The translations under genes were made by a program, and so were the position numbers. From Achromobacter ruhlandii (lineage in GTDB: Bacteria > Pseudomonadota > Gammaproteobacteria > Burkholderiales > Burkholderiaceae_B), in contig NZ_CADIJL010000038.1 in assembly GCF_902859695.1 (NCBI RefSeq), forward strand, positions 1 to 54,819: 54,819 bases of DNA. The letters run 5' to 3'. Positions 1 through 8,566 of this stretch are shown in pieces. How positions within the stretch are numbered: position 1 is the stretch's first letter; each line of letters starts with the position of its first letter. The notes beneath the pieces were generated by a model. That model saw nothing but the letters and a program-made list of their open reading frames with translations. It was not told the origin of the DNA and did not search any database.

Positions 1-1
1 G

Positions 2-238
2 GCCGCGCCGGCGCCCGCCGCGACCGCGCCCGCCCAGGCCGCGCCCGCCGCGCAGATCCTGACCGTGCGCCAGATCTACGACGTGCTAACCGCCGCCGGC
101 TATCGCAACATCACCGAGATCGAACTGGAGCATCACCGCGGCTACGACGTCAAGGCCGACAACCCGCAAGGCCAGCGCGTGAAGCTGCGCGTCGATGCGC
201 AGACCGGCGCGGTGCTGCGCAGCCGCATCAAGGACTGA
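2..238 (+). CDS. PepSY-domain-like periplasmic protein (C-terminal part)
   Basis: This is the 3' end of a gene whose start lies left of the window; the frame is open from base 2 to the TGA at 236-238. It begins with a low-complexity Ala/Pro linker. A compact domain follows, of the form LTVRQIYDVLTAAGYRNI, then the segment EIELEHHRGYDVKADNPQG, ending GAVLRSRIKD. This matches the PepSY-type fold, in which the product of an 'interpret the residue from its neighbour' helix-sheet unit ends in a D-x-x-T-G-x-V-L strand. Such proteins are usually exported and often sit beside membrane cytochromes or reductases. The next gene, 10 bp downstream, is a ferric-reductase-like flavocytochrome, so the two are probably cotranscribed. 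The N-terminus, including any signal peptide, cannot be seen. Confidence 0.7.
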   Translation, partial: AAPAPAATAPAQAAPAAQILTVRQIYDVLTAAGYRNITEIELEHHRGYDVKADNPQGQRVKLRVDAQTGAVLRSRIKD

Positions 239-248
239 GGCAAATGCC

Positions 249-1574
249 ATGAAAACCCGTACCGCCCTGGGACTGTTCCTGCTCGCGCTGACCGGCGCCT
301 GGGCCGTCGACGCCCTCCTGCTGCAACCGGCGGCCTCGGCCGCCTGGCCCTGGGTGCTGCGCCAGCAGGCGCTGTACCTGACAGGTGTCTGGTCCATCGG
401 CCTGATGTCGCTGATCATGCTGCTGGCCTTGCGTCCAGCCTGGCTGGAGGGGCCGCTGGGCGGCATGGACAAAGTCTACCGGCTGCACAAATGGGCCGGC
501 ATCCTGGCCATCGGCGCCGGCGCCGCGCATTGGCTGGTCAAGCTGGCCAGCACGCCGCTGAAGGCGCTGGTCGGCGCCGAGGGCCGGCCGGCGCGCGACG
601 CGGTGCTGGCCATGCTGGCGGATTCGCGCGGATTGGCCAAGGACCTGGGCGAATGGACGATCTACGCGCTGCTGGCCATGCTGGTCATCACGCTCTGGCG
701 CCGCTTTCCGTACCATGCCTGGCGCATCATCCACCGCGCCATGCCGCTGGCCTACCTGATACTGGTGTTCCATACCCTGGCGTTGGCGCCGGCCTATTAC
801 TGGACCGGGCCGACCGGCGTGCTGCTGCTGCCGTTGATGGCCGGCGGCGCCTGGGCCGCCGTGCTGTCGCTGGCCGGCCGCATCGGCCAGGGCCGGCGCG
901 CCGCCGGCCGCGTGACGGCGCTGGCGCAACGCCCGGGGGGCATTCTCGAAGTCACCTGTGAACTCGATGCGCGCTGGCCCGGCCACGCCGCTGGCCAGTT
1001 CGCCTTCGTCACCTTCGACCGGCGCGAGGGCGCGCATCCGTTCACCATCGCCAGCGCGCCGCACCCCGGGCGCCGCGACGTGACGTTCGAGATCAAGGCG
1101 CTGGGCGATTACACCAGCCGGCTGGCCGCGACGTTGCGCGAAGGCGCGCCCGTCACGGTGGAAGGCCCTTACGGCCGCTTCGCGCGCCCCTCCACCGGCC
1201 CGCAGGTGTGGGTGGCGGGCGGCATCGGCGTCACGCCCTTCCTGGCGTGGCTGGAGGCGGCCCGCGAGGAGCCTGGCCGCATGCCGCCCGTCTGGCTGCA
1301 CTACTGCGTGCGCGATGGCGAGGCCGACCCGTTCGTTGAGGTGCTGCGGCAACGCTGCGCCGCGCTGGACAACGTCACGCTCCAGGTGCACAGCGCCGCC
1401 GCCGGCCAGCGACTGGATGCCGCCGCGCTGGCGCAGGGCGAAGTGGCCGCCGGCCGTGTCGCCAATGTCTGGTACTGCGGGCCCGCCGGGCTGGCGACCG
1501 CGCTGCGCAAGGGCCTGCGCCGGCTGGGACGCGGCGACGTCCGCTGGCACCAGGAAGCGTTCGACATGCGCTGA
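249..1574 (+). CDS. Ferric-reductase-like transmembrane flavoprotein (FAD/NAD(P)H)
   Basis: A 441-residue membrane oxidoreductase. The N-terminal half has about six hydrophobic segments with paired histidines (LHKWAGIL and AAHWLVK near residues 79-98, then FPYHAWRIIHR and VFHTLAL near 155-180), as in the haem-binding ferric-reductase/NOX fold. The C-terminal half is a ferredoxin-reductase module: the FAD motif HPFTIAS, the stretch GPYGRFA, the nucleotide-binding GIGVTPFLAW, and a terminal WYCGPAGL. The expected role is to move electrons from cytoplasmic NAD(P)H across the inner membrane to a periplasmic acceptor; the natural acceptor is unknown. I chose ATG 249 because it begins a normal signal-anchor (MKTRTALGLFLLAL). 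An in-frame ATG at 195 lies inside the upstream gene. The gap to that gene is 10 bp, suggesting an operon with the PepSY protein. Confidence 0.85.
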   Translation: MKTRTALGLFLLALTGAWAVDALLLQPAASAAWPWVLRQQALYLTGVWSIGLMSLIMLLALRPAWLEGPLGGMDKVYRLHKWAGILAIGAGAAHWLVKLASTPLKALVGAEGRPARDAVLAMLADSRGLAKDLGEWTIYALLAMLVITLWRRFPYHAWRIIHRAMPLAYLILVFHTLALAPAYYWTGPTGVLLLPLMAGGAWAAVLSLAGRIGQGRRAAGRVTALAQRPGGILEVTCELDARWPGHAAGQFAFVTFDRREGAHPFTIASAPHPGRRDVTFEIKALGDYTSRLAATLREGAPVTVEGPYGRFARPSTGPQVWVAGGIGVTPFLAWLEAAREEPGRMPPVWLHYCVRDGEADPFVEVLRQRCAALDNVTLQVHSAAAGQRLDAAALAQGEVAAGRVANVWYCGPAGLATALRKGLRRLGRGDVRWHQEAFDMR

Positions 1575-1691
1575 CCCGCCACCACGGCGCCGGCGCCTGC
1601 TCCGGGACGGATGCGCGGACGGCGCGGCGCGAAAGTCCGCGCCGCGCCGTCGTATGATGGAAGCCTGCCAATCCGCGCCGGGAGCCGCGCC

Positions 1692-3017
1692 ATGCGAATT
1701 CGATATCTGTTGCCGGCGCTCGTCGCGGTCGCCAGCCTGGTGGCCGCCTGCGGCGAAGTCGCGCGCCTGCCGGTCGAGGCCGGCATGGGGCCGCGGCCCG
1801 AACTGCCCGCGCCCAATACCACCCTCATTCCCACCGTCAACACGGCCAAGGCGGTAGGCTGGAGCGAGACCGGCCTGCCGACCCCGGCCAGCGGCCTGGC
1901 GGTCACCGCCTACGCGCGCGGCCTGGACCACCCGCGCTGGCTGTACGTGCTGCCCAACGGCGACGTGCTGGTGGCCGAGACCAATGCGCCGCCCAAGCCG
2001 CCAGAGGCCTCCGGCGGCATCAAGGACTGGGCCGCCGGCATCGTCATGAAGCGCGCCGGCGCGCGCACGCCCAGCGCCAACCGCATCACCCTGCTGCGCG
2101 GCCTGACGCCCGATGGCGCGGCGCAGACGCGCAGCGTATTCCTGGAAGGCCTGAATTCGCCCTTCGGCATGGCGCTCGTCGGCGACCAGCTGTATATCGC
2201 CAATGCCGATGCGGTACTGCGGTTTCCGTACCAGACCGGCCAGACCCGCATCGACGCGCCCGGCGTCAAGGTGACCGACCTGCCCTCGGGCCGCAACCAT
2301 CACTGGACCAAGAACCTCATCGCCAGCGCCGACGGCGCCAAGCTGTATGCGACGGTTGGCTCGAATAGCAACGTGGCGGAGAACGGCATGGCGGAAGAGG
2401 AGGGCCGCGCCGCCATCTGGGAAATCGACGTCGCCAGCGGCGCCAAACGGCTCTACGCCAGCGGCCTGCGCAATCCGGTGGGCATGGCCTGGGGGCCGGA
2501 CGGCACCACGCTGTGGACTGCCGTGAACGAACGCGACGAACTGGGCAGCGACCTGGTGCCCGACTACATGACCTCGGTGCGCGACGGCGGCTTCTATGGC
2601 TGGCCGTACAGCTACTTCGGCCAGCACGTCGACACCCGGGTCAAGCCGCCGCGCCCCGACCTGGTGGCGCAGGCGATCGTGCCCGACTACGCGCTGGGGC
2701 CGCACACCGCCTCGCTGGGGCTGGCCTGGTCCGGCGGCGCCACGTTGCCGGCGCCGTTCATCCACGGCATGTTCGTGGGCCAGCACGGCTCGTGGAACCG
2801 CGACCCGCGCAGCGGCTACAAAGTCATCTTCGTGCCGTTCACCGGCACGCGCGCGGACGGCCAGGCGCAAGACGTGCTGACGGGATTCCTGGACGACGCG
2901 GGCCAGGCGCGCGGCCGGCCCGTGGGCGTGGCGCTGGACCGCCAGGGCGCGCTGCTGGTGGCCGATGATGTCGGCAATGCGATCTGGCGCGTCAGCGCCG
3001 CGGACGCCGCCCGCTGA
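1692..3017 (+). CDS. PQQ-dependent sugar dehydrogenase / sorbosone dehydrogenase family lipoprotein
   Basis: A 441-residue exported protein. The first 20 residues are a lipoprotein signal with lipobox LVAAC, so Cys20 should be lipidated. The rest is a six-bladed beta-propeller of the glucose/sorbosone dehydrogenase type. Typical family segments are HPRWLYVLPNGDVLVAET, GLNSPFGMAL, the His-rich LPSGRNHHWTKN, YASGLRNPVGMAWGPDG, VNERDELGSDLVPDY and GQHGSWNRDPRSGYKVIF. In the family the enzyme oxidises aldose or aldehyde groups using PQQ in the periplasm; substrate and cofactor use here are not proven. The start at 1692 is set by the signal peptide; the upstream in-frame extension has no export signal. 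Azurin is encoded next, and a soluble copper protein would be a plausible electron acceptor, but that link is inference. Confidence 0.85.
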   Translation: MRIRYLLPALVAVASLVAACGEVARLPVEAGMGPRPELPAPNTTLIPTVNTAKAVGWSETGLPTPASGLAVTAYARGLDHPRWLYVLPNGDVLVAETNAPPKPPEASGGIKDWAAGIVMKRAGARTPSANRITLLRGLTPDGAAQTRSVFLEGLNSPFGMALVGDQLYIANADAVLRFPYQTGQTRIDAPGVKVTDLPSGRNHHWTKNLIASADGAKLYATVGSNSNVAENGMAEEEGRAAIWEIDVASGAKRLYASGLRNPVGMAWGPDGTTLWTAVNERDELGSDLVPDYMTSVRDGGFYGWPYSYFGQHVDTRVKPPRPDLVAQAIVPDYALGPHTASLGLAWSGGATLPAPFIHGMFVGQHGSWNRDPRSGYKVIFVPFTGTRADGQAQDVLTGFLDDAGQARGRPVGVALDRQGALLVADDVGNAIWRVSAADAAR

Positions 3018-3089
3018 ACCGCGGCATCGTGGGAAAACGCGGAAAAACGGCGCAAGCGAGTCCATGCCACGCAATTCGGTAACGCCCGC

Positions 3090-3103
3090 TTGCGTTGCGT
3101 CAA
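3090..3103. promoter_or_regulatory. Candidate FNR/ANR-like box upstream of azurin
   Basis: The sequence TTGCGTTGCGTCAA keeps TTG and TCAA of the FNR/ANR consensus TTGAT-N4-ATCAA (7 of 10 defined bases). It lies about 120 bp before the azurin start codon, with a weak -10-like TAGACT at 3136-3141. Azurin genes of denitrifiers are often under ANR-type control, which is the only reason to list it. The match is imperfect and may be chance. Confidence 0.25.
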
Positions 3104-3225
3104 ACCCCTTGCGGGCCCGCCCGCGCCACGAGGAGTAGACTGGGGCGAGAATAGCGCAACGGCCGCGCGGCTCGCGTCCCGCGAAGCGCGCGGCTCCACT
3201 TCCCTCGATCCCTGGAGGCATGAAC

Positions 3226-3678
3226 ATGCTGTTGAAGAATCTCTGCGCCGCGACCATCCTGGCCCTGGCCTCGGCCCCCGTGCTGGCGGCCGAATGCTCG
3301 GTCGATATCGCCGGCAACGATCAGATGCAGTTCGACAAGAAGGAAATCACGGTCAGCAAGAGCTGCAAGCAGTTCACCGTGAACCTCAAGCACCCGGGCA
3401 CGCTGGCCAAGAACGTCATGGGCCACAACTGGGTGCTGACCAAGCAGGCCGACATGCAGGGCGCCGTCAACGACGGCATGGCCGCCGGCCTGGACAACAA
3501 CTACGTCAAGAAGGACGACGCCCGCGTCATCGCCCACACCAAGGTGATCGGCGGCGGCGAGACCGATTCGGTCACCTTCGACGTCAGCAAGCTGGCCGCC
3601 GGCCAGGACTACGCCTACTTCTGCTCGTTCCCCGGCCACTTCGCGCTGATGAAGGGCGTGCTCAAGCTGGTCGACTGA
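3226..3678 (+). CDS. azu: Azurin, periplasmic type-1 blue copper protein
   Basis: Azurin is a small periplasmic electron carrier, shuttling electrons between cytochromes and terminal or denitrification enzymes. The 150-residue precursor has a 21-residue signal peptide ending PVLA, giving a 129-residue mature protein starting AECSVDIAGND, the family's usual length. All copper ligands are present in mature numbering: His46 (GHNW), Cys112, His117 and Met121 (YFCSFPGHFALMKG). The Cys3-Cys26 disulphide pair is also kept. An ATG at 3220 is only one base after the GGAGG at 3214-3218, so ATG 3226, seven bases after it, is the better start. The mature sequence closely resembles Alcaligenes/Achromobacter azurin from memory, the best single clue to the organism. 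Confidence 0.97.
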   Translation: MLLKNLCAATILALASAPVLAAECSVDIAGNDQMQFDKKEITVSKSCKQFTVNLKHPGTLAKNVMGHNWVLTKQADMQGAVNDGMAAGLDNNYVKKDDARVIAHTKVIGGGETDSVTFDVSKLAAGQDYAYFCSFPGHFALMKGVLKLVD

Positions 3679-3765
3679 TCGCCCCTGCCGGCCTCGCGGG
3701 ATCTGCGCGGGGCCGCCGCGCCCGCCCCTACAATGGCCGTTTTCCGACACCCTGGGGAACGACGC

Positions 3766-4470
3766 ATGAGCACGGATAAAGTGGCAATCATCACCGCCGG
3801 CGGCAGCGGCATGGGCGCGGCGGCGGCGCGCAAACTGGCGGCCGACGGCTACCGCGTGGCGATCCTGTCCTCGTCCGGCAAGGGCGAGGCGCTGGCCGCC
3901 GAACTCGGCGGCCTGGGCGTGACCGGTTCGAACCGCTCGCCCGAGGACCTGGCGCGGCTGGTGGACGCGACCCTGCAGAAGTGGGGCCGCGTCGACGCCG
4001 TGGTCAACAGCGCCGGCCACGGTCCCAAGGGCCCGCTGCTGGAAATCAGCGACGACGACTGGCACCTGGGCATGGAGTTCTACCTGCTCAACGTGGTGCG
4101 CATCGCGCGCCTGGTGGCGCCGGTCATGAAGCAGCAGAAAACCGGCGCCATCGTCAACATCTCGACCTACGCCACCTTCGAGCCGGAGGCGCTGTTCCCC
4201 ACGTCCGGCGTGTTCCGCGCCGGCCTGGCCGCATTCACCAAGGTGTTCGCGGACGAATACGCCGAACACAACGTGCGCATGAACAATGTGCTGCCCGGCT
4301 TCATCGACAGCCTGCCGGAAAAGGAAGACCGGCGCGCGCGCATCCCGATGGGCCGCTACGGCACCGCCGAGGAAGTGGCCGACCTGATCGCCTTCCTGGC
4401 CTCCGACGCTTCCTCGTACATCACCGGGCAGAACATCCGCATCGACGGCGGCATCACCCGTTCGGTGTAA
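3766..4470 (+). CDS. SDR-family oxidoreductase with altered catalytic triad
   Basis: A 234-residue Rossmann protein of the classical short-chain dehydrogenase/reductase family. It has the dinucleotide loop TAGGSGMG (residues 10-17), the VVNSAG motif (79-84), the PGF segment and a C-terminal SSYITGQNIRIDGG. The active-site region departs from the family. Aligned on AGLAAFTK (FabG has YAAAKAGLIGFSK), the positions of catalytic Ser, Tyr and Lys are Thr134, Ser147 and Arg151. It may therefore bind NAD(P) without normal SDR chemistry, or use another mechanism. Start ATG 3766 follows GGGGA by seven bases. The gene stands alone, 87 bp after azurin. Substrate unknown. Confidence 0.85.
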   Translation: MSTDKVAIITAGGSGMGAAAARKLAADGYRVAILSSSGKGEALAAELGGLGVTGSNRSPEDLARLVDATLQKWGRVDAVVNSAGHGPKGPLLEISDDDWHLGMEFYLLNVVRIARLVAPVMKQQKTGAIVNISTYATFEPEALFPTSGVFRAGLAAFTKVFADEYAEHNVRMNNVLPGFIDSLPEKEDRRARIPMGRYGTAEEVADLIAFLASDASSYITGQNIRIDGGITRSV

Positions 4471-4621
4471 TCCGCGTGGCCTGACCGGCCCCGCGCGGGC
4501 CGGCGCGCCGCTCGCGCGCGCCTCGTGCAAAAGGATTAGTCCCTCGTCCGAATGGCGGTCTTGAAGCCCCCCTGGCGCTTCGCTACCGTAGGCTTTCGCA
4601 TTCGACCCCGGGGCTGCCTGC

Positions 4622-6184
4622 ATGTCCGCGTCGCCATCCGGAGCGGCGCCGCCCGCTTCCGCTGAAACCCGCCCGCCCACGCCCGGCCAGGCCTCGCGCT
4701 TTTTGGCGCAGGCCACCTTCGGCCCGACGCCGGCGCTGATCGACGCGGTGGTGCGCGACGGCTACGCCGGATGGCTCGACGCGCAGCTGGCGCTGGCGCC
4801 CTCGCAAAGCCATTTCGACTGGCTGCTGCAGCAAGGCAAGGACACGGAGGCCTACAAGGGCAACGGCATCAACGCACCGCTGGAATCGACGCTGTGGCGC
4901 AAGTTCATCAGCGCGGAAGATCAAGTGCGCACCCGGGTGGCGTTCGCGCTGTCGGAGATCTTCGTGGTCGGGGTGGCGTCGATCACCGCCAACTGGCCGC
5001 TGTTCGGCGCCGCCGGCTTCATGGACCTGCTGGCCGAGCATGCCTTGGGCAACTACCGGGACCTGCTCACCGCCGTCACCCGCAACCTGTCGATGGGCTG
5101 CATGCTGACCTATCGCGGCAACCGCAAGGAAGATCCGCGCACCGGCCGCCATCCCGACGAGAACTATGCGCGCGAGGTGATGCAGCTGTTCAGCATCGGC
5201 CTGATCGAACTGAACCGCGACGGCACGCCGCGGCTGGTGAACGGCGCCCCCGTGGAGACCTACGACAATGCCGACGTGCAAGGCCTGGCCAAGGTCTTCA
5301 CCGGCTGGGACCTGGACGGGCCGGAGACCGACGTGCAGTTCCACCGCCGGCCGATGGCGCTCAATCCGGCGCTGCATTCGCTGGCGGAAAAGCGCTTCCT
5401 GGGCGCGGTGATCCCGCCCGGCACCGACGGCTACCTGTCGCTCAAGCGCGCGATGGAAGTGATCAGCGCGCATCCCAACGTGGGGCCGTTCATCGGCACG
5501 CAGCTGATCCAGCGGCTGGTCACCAGCAATCCGAGTCCGGCCTATGTCGGGCGCGTGGCGGCCGTGTTCGACGACGACGGCCACGGCGCGCGCGGCAACC
5601 TCAAGGCGGTGGTGCGCGCCATCCTGCTGGACGACGAGGCCCGCCATCCCGATCTTTCGTCGCCCGACTGGGGCAAGGTGCGCGAGCCCATCCTGCGCTT
5701 TTCCGGCTGGGCGCGGGCGTTCGGCGCCACCTCCACCAACGGCGCCTGGGCCATGCCCGACACCACCGACAACACCATCCGGCTGGCGCAGAGCCCGATG
5801 CGCTCGGCCAGCGTGTTCAACTTCTTCCGGCCGCGCTATACGCCGCCCGTCACCGAACTGGCGCGGCGCGGCCTGGTGGCGCCGGAACTGCAGATCACCG
5901 ATGAAACCAGCATCGCCGGCTACCTGAACTTCGTGGCCATCTACGTCGATCGCGGCTGGGAAGACCTGCAGACGCCGTACACCGCCGAGATCGCGCTGGC
6001 CGCCGACGCCGACGCGCTGGTGGCGCGCATCGTGCTGCTGCTGGCGGGCGACGCCTTCAGCGCGGCCACGGCGCAGGCCATCGCGCAGGCGGTCGACACC
6101 TTGCCGCGCGAACGGCCGCGCGACCGCGTGCGCGCCGCCATCACGCTGGTGGCGGCCAGCCCCGAATACCTGGTGCAGAAATGA
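4622..6184 (+). CDS. DUF1800 domain protein
   Basis: A 520-residue protein covered by DUF1800, recognised from the opening ASRFLAQATFGPTPALID, the block VRTRVAFALSEIFVV, the segment DENYAREVMQLFSIGLIELN, AKVFTGWDLDG and the C-terminal LLLAGDAFSAAT. The function of this family is unknown. Its genes are nearly always paired with a DUF1501 gene, as here: the stop overlaps the next start as ATGA at 6181-6184, so translation is probably coupled. ATG 4622 is the only reasonable start because a TAG closes the frame about 30 bp upstream. No clear Shine-Dalgarno sequence or signal peptide is visible, so how this product would reach the cell envelope, if it does, is unclear. Confidence 0.85.
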   Translation: MSASPSGAAPPASAETRPPTPGQASRFLAQATFGPTPALIDAVVRDGYAGWLDAQLALAPSQSHFDWLLQQGKDTEAYKGNGINAPLESTLWRKFISAEDQVRTRVAFALSEIFVVGVASITANWPLFGAAGFMDLLAEHALGNYRDLLTAVTRNLSMGCMLTYRGNRKEDPRTGRHPDENYAREVMQLFSIGLIELNRDGTPRLVNGAPVETYDNADVQGLAKVFTGWDLDGPETDVQFHRRPMALNPALHSLAEKRFLGAVIPPGTDGYLSLKRAMEVISAHPNVGPFIGTQLIQRLVTSNPSPAYVGRVAAVFDDDGHGARGNLKAVVRAILLDDEARHPDLSSPDWGKVREPILRFSGWARAFGATSTNGAWAMPDTTDNTIRLAQSPMRSASVFNFFRPRYTPPVTELARRGLVAPELQITDETSIAGYLNFVAIYVDRGWEDLQTPYTAEIALAADADALVARIVLLLAGDAFSAATAQAIAQAVDTLPRERPRDRVRAAITLVAASPEYLVQK

Positions 6185-7581
6185 AAGCCGATCGCCGCGA
6201 TTTCCTGCTGCGCGCCTGCGCCCTGGGCGCCACGCACGCGGCGGCGCCGCTGGCGCTGAACCTGGCGGCGCTGGGCGCGGCGGCCGCGCAGTCGGCGCCG
6301 CCGGGAGACTACAAGGCGCTGGTGTGCGTGTTCCTGTACGGCGGCAACGACCCGTTCAACACGCTGGTGCCGTTCGACCCCGCCGCTTATCGCGCCTACG
6401 CCGCGGCGCGCACCGACATCGCCTTGCCGCGTGAGGCGCTGCAGGCCACGGCGCTGCGCGGTGCAACGCCCGCCGCCGGCGGCGCGCAGTTCGCGCTGGC
6501 CCCATCGCTCGCGCCGCTGGCGCCGCTGTTCGAGCGCGGCGAGATGGCGGCGGTGCTGAACGTCGGTCCGCTGGTGGTGCCCACCAGCAAGGCGGACTAC
6601 ATTGGCGCGCGCGTGCCGCTGCCGCCCAAGCTGTTTTCGCACAACGACCAGCAGTCATACTGGCAGGCGCTGGCGCCGGAAGGCGCGTCCTCCGGCTGGG
6701 CCGGGCGGCTGACGGACCTGTACGCCGACATCAACGCGCAGCGCAGCTTCACCGGCATCACCGCGGGCGGCAGCACCGTGCTGCTGGCCGGCCGCCACGT
6801 CGCCGGTTACCGGGTCGGCGTGAACGGCTCGACCCGCATCGAACTGCTGACGCGCGACATGTATGGCTCCAGCGCCTGCACCGCGCTGTTGCGCCGGCTG
6901 ATCACGCAACCGCGCGAGCACCTGATGGAACGGGAAATGTCGCGCATCGCGGCGCAGTCGATCGACGCCGACACGCGGCTGCGGACGGCATTGTCTGGCG
7001 TGGCCGTGCCGGGCGATTTCGCCTCGCCGCTGGCACAGCAGTTGAAGATCGTGGCCCGCATCATCGCGGCGCGCCAGACCCTCGGGGCGCGGCGCCAGGT
7101 GTTCTTCGTGTCGCAGAACGGCTACGACAACCACACCGGCCTGAACGATACCCACCCCGCCTTGCTCAAGGAGCTGGGCCAGGCGCTGGCCGCCTTCCAG
7201 ACGGCGCTGGCGGGCCTGGGCGTGGCGCGCCAGGTCACCACCTTCACCGCTTCGGAATTCGGCCGGACGCTGGGATCGAACGGCAACGGCTCGGACCACG
7301 GCTGGGGCGCGCATCATTTCGTGCTGGGCGGCGCCGTCAACGGCGGACGCTACCACGGCACCCATCCGGAAATCGCGCCGGACGGACCCGGGTTCGTGGA
7401 CAACGGCCGCCTGCTGCCGACGCTGGCGGTGGAGCAGCTGGGCGCGGCGCTGGGCGGCTGGTTCGGCGCCAGCCCGGACGACCTGCGGCTGGTGTTTCCG
7501 AACCTGCGCCACTTCGACGCCACGCCCTTGGCGCTATTTACAGCGCCGCGTGAATCGTCGACGCCAGCTTCTTCCACTTGA
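6181..7581 (+). CDS. DUF1501 domain protein, Tat-exported
   Basis: A 466-residue DUF1501 protein (sulfatase/alkaline-phosphatase-like superfamily). It starts with a twin-arginine signal (KADRRDFLLRACALG) followed by an Ala-rich stretch ending AAAAQS. Family segments include VCVFLYGGNDPFNTLVPFD, FSHNDQQSYWQ, the central FVSQNGYDNHTGLNDTHPALLKEL, FTASEFGRTLGSNGNGSDHGWG and HHFVLGGAVNGG. The biochemical role is unknown; the Tat signal implies folding, probably with a metal, before export. It overlaps the upstream DUF1800 gene by four bases. Its last 44 bp (7538-7581) overlap the 3' end of the convergent bug gene, and the tail after LRLVFPNLRHF is specific to this overlap. Confidence 0.87.
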   Translation: MKADRRDFLLRACALGATHAAAPLALNLAALGAAAAQSAPPGDYKALVCVFLYGGNDPFNTLVPFDPAAYRAYAAARTDIALPREALQATALRGATPAAGGAQFALAPSLAPLAPLFERGEMAAVLNVGPLVVPTSKADYIGARVPLPPKLFSHNDQQSYWQALAPEGASSGWAGRLTDLYADINAQRSFTGITAGGSTVLLAGRHVAGYRVGVNGSTRIELLTRDMYGSSACTALLRRLITQPREHLMEREMSRIAAQSIDADTRLRTALSGVAVPGDFASPLAQQLKIVARIIAARQTLGARRQVFFVSQNGYDNHTGLNDTHPALLKELGQALAAFQTALAGLGVARQVTTFTASEFGRTLGSNGNGSDHGWGAHHFVLGGAVNGGRYHGTHPEIAPDGPGFVDNGRLLPTLAVEQLGAALGGWFGASPDDLRLVFPNLRHFDATPLALFTAPRESSTPASST

Positions 7582-8506
7582 CGGCTTCTTCGCGCACGAA
7601 CGCCGCCAGCTCGGCCGGTGTGCTGGTGCGCACCTCGGCGCCCTGGTCGTCGATCTTGGCGGCCACGGCCGGATCGTTGAGCGCGCCATTGAGCGCGGTG
7701 TTCAACTTGGCGACCACCTGCGGATCGGCGTTGGCGGGCGCGAACACCGCGTACCACTGCGCCACGTCCACGCCCGGCACGCCAAGCTCGGCCAGCGTCG
7801 GCATGTCGGGCAGCACTTTGGCGCGGCGCGTGCCGGCCACACCCAGCGCGCGGATCTTGCCCGACTTCAGGTGCGGATAGGCGCTGAACAGGCTGGGAAA
7901 CATCACCTGGGTAACGCCGGCCAGCGTGTCCGTCATGGCGGGAGCCGAGCCCTTGTAGGGAATCTCCAGCATGGCCGCGCCGGTGGCGCGGTTGAACAGC
8001 TCGCCCGCCACCGCCGGCGCCGTGCCCGGGCCGGCCGAGGCGTAGCTCAGGCCGTCGGGGTGGGCCTGGCCATACTTGAGCAAGCCCGGCACGTCCTGCA
8101 CGCCGATGCTGCTGGACACCACCATGAGCGTGGGCGAGTCGGCCACCATGCCGATGGCGGTGAAGTCGCGCACCGGGTCGTAGTTGAGCTTCTGCAGCGC
8201 GGGGTTGATGCCGTGCGTGCCGATGTAGCCCAGCATCAGGGTGTAGCCGTCGGCCGGCTGGCGCGCCACGTAATCGGCGGCGATGGCGCCCTGCGCGCCG
8301 GGCTTGTTGACCACGATGACGGTCTGGCCCAGCAGTTCGCCCATCTTCTGCCCGATCACGCGGGCCAGGGTGTCATTGCCGCCGCCGGCGGCGGTGGGCA
8401 CCACCATGGTGATGGCGCGTTCGGGGAATTCGGCGTGGACGGCCGGGCTGGCCAGGGCCAGGCAGAGCGCGGCGGCGCCCAGCGTGCCGCGAGTGGGGAA
8501 AACCAT
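7538..8506 (-). CDS. Bug-family tripartite tricarboxylate transporter receptor
   Basis: A 322-residue periplasmic solute-binding protein of the Bug/TctC family, which expanded greatly in Bordetella and Achromobacter. A signal peptide (MVFPTRGTLGAAALCLALAS, cleavage near VHA) precedes the mature FPERAITMVVPTAAGGGNDT. Family marks include GQTVIVVNKPGAQGAIAADYV, the ligand loop MLGYIGTHGINPALQ and YAVFAPANADPQVVAKLN. Bug proteins bind carboxylates or amides and work with TctAB permeases, none of which are encoded here. AGGAG lies seven bases before the start. The prpF-like gene is immediately upstream (60-bp gap) on the same strand, so the ligand is probably a di- or tricarboxylate handled by that enzyme. 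Confidence 0.9.
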   Translation of the reverse strand: MVFPTRGTLGAAALCLALASPAVHAEFPERAITMVVPTAAGGGNDTLARVIGQKMGELLGQTVIVVNKPGAQGAIAADYVARQPADGYTLMLGYIGTHGINPALQKLNYDPVRDFTAIGMVADSPTLMVVSSSIGVQDVPGLLKYGQAHPDGLSYASAGPGTAPAVAGELFNRATGAAMLEIPYKGSAPAMTDTLAGVTQVMFPSLFSAYPHLKSGKIRALGVAGTRRAKVLPDMPTLAELGVPGVDVAQWYAVFAPANADPQVVAKLNTALNGALNDPAVAAKIDDQGAEVRTSTPAELAAFVREEAVKWKKLASTIHAAL

Positions 8507-8566
8507 GTCATGTCTCCTGATGGTTCTGTTGGCGGTCTCTGCGGACCGCTGCGTCTCGAGTCTTTT

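Noticed and set aside
228..3317. A very long open frame on the minus strand (over 1000 codons)
   Set aside because: It is antisense to three well-supported genes, has Arg/Gly/His-rich composition and no family motif. Long shadow frames are expected at this GC content.
4471..4520. GC-rich stem after the SDR gene (CCGGCCCC...GGGCCGG)
   Set aside because: No T-run follows and such stems arise often in this composition; not enough for a terminator call.
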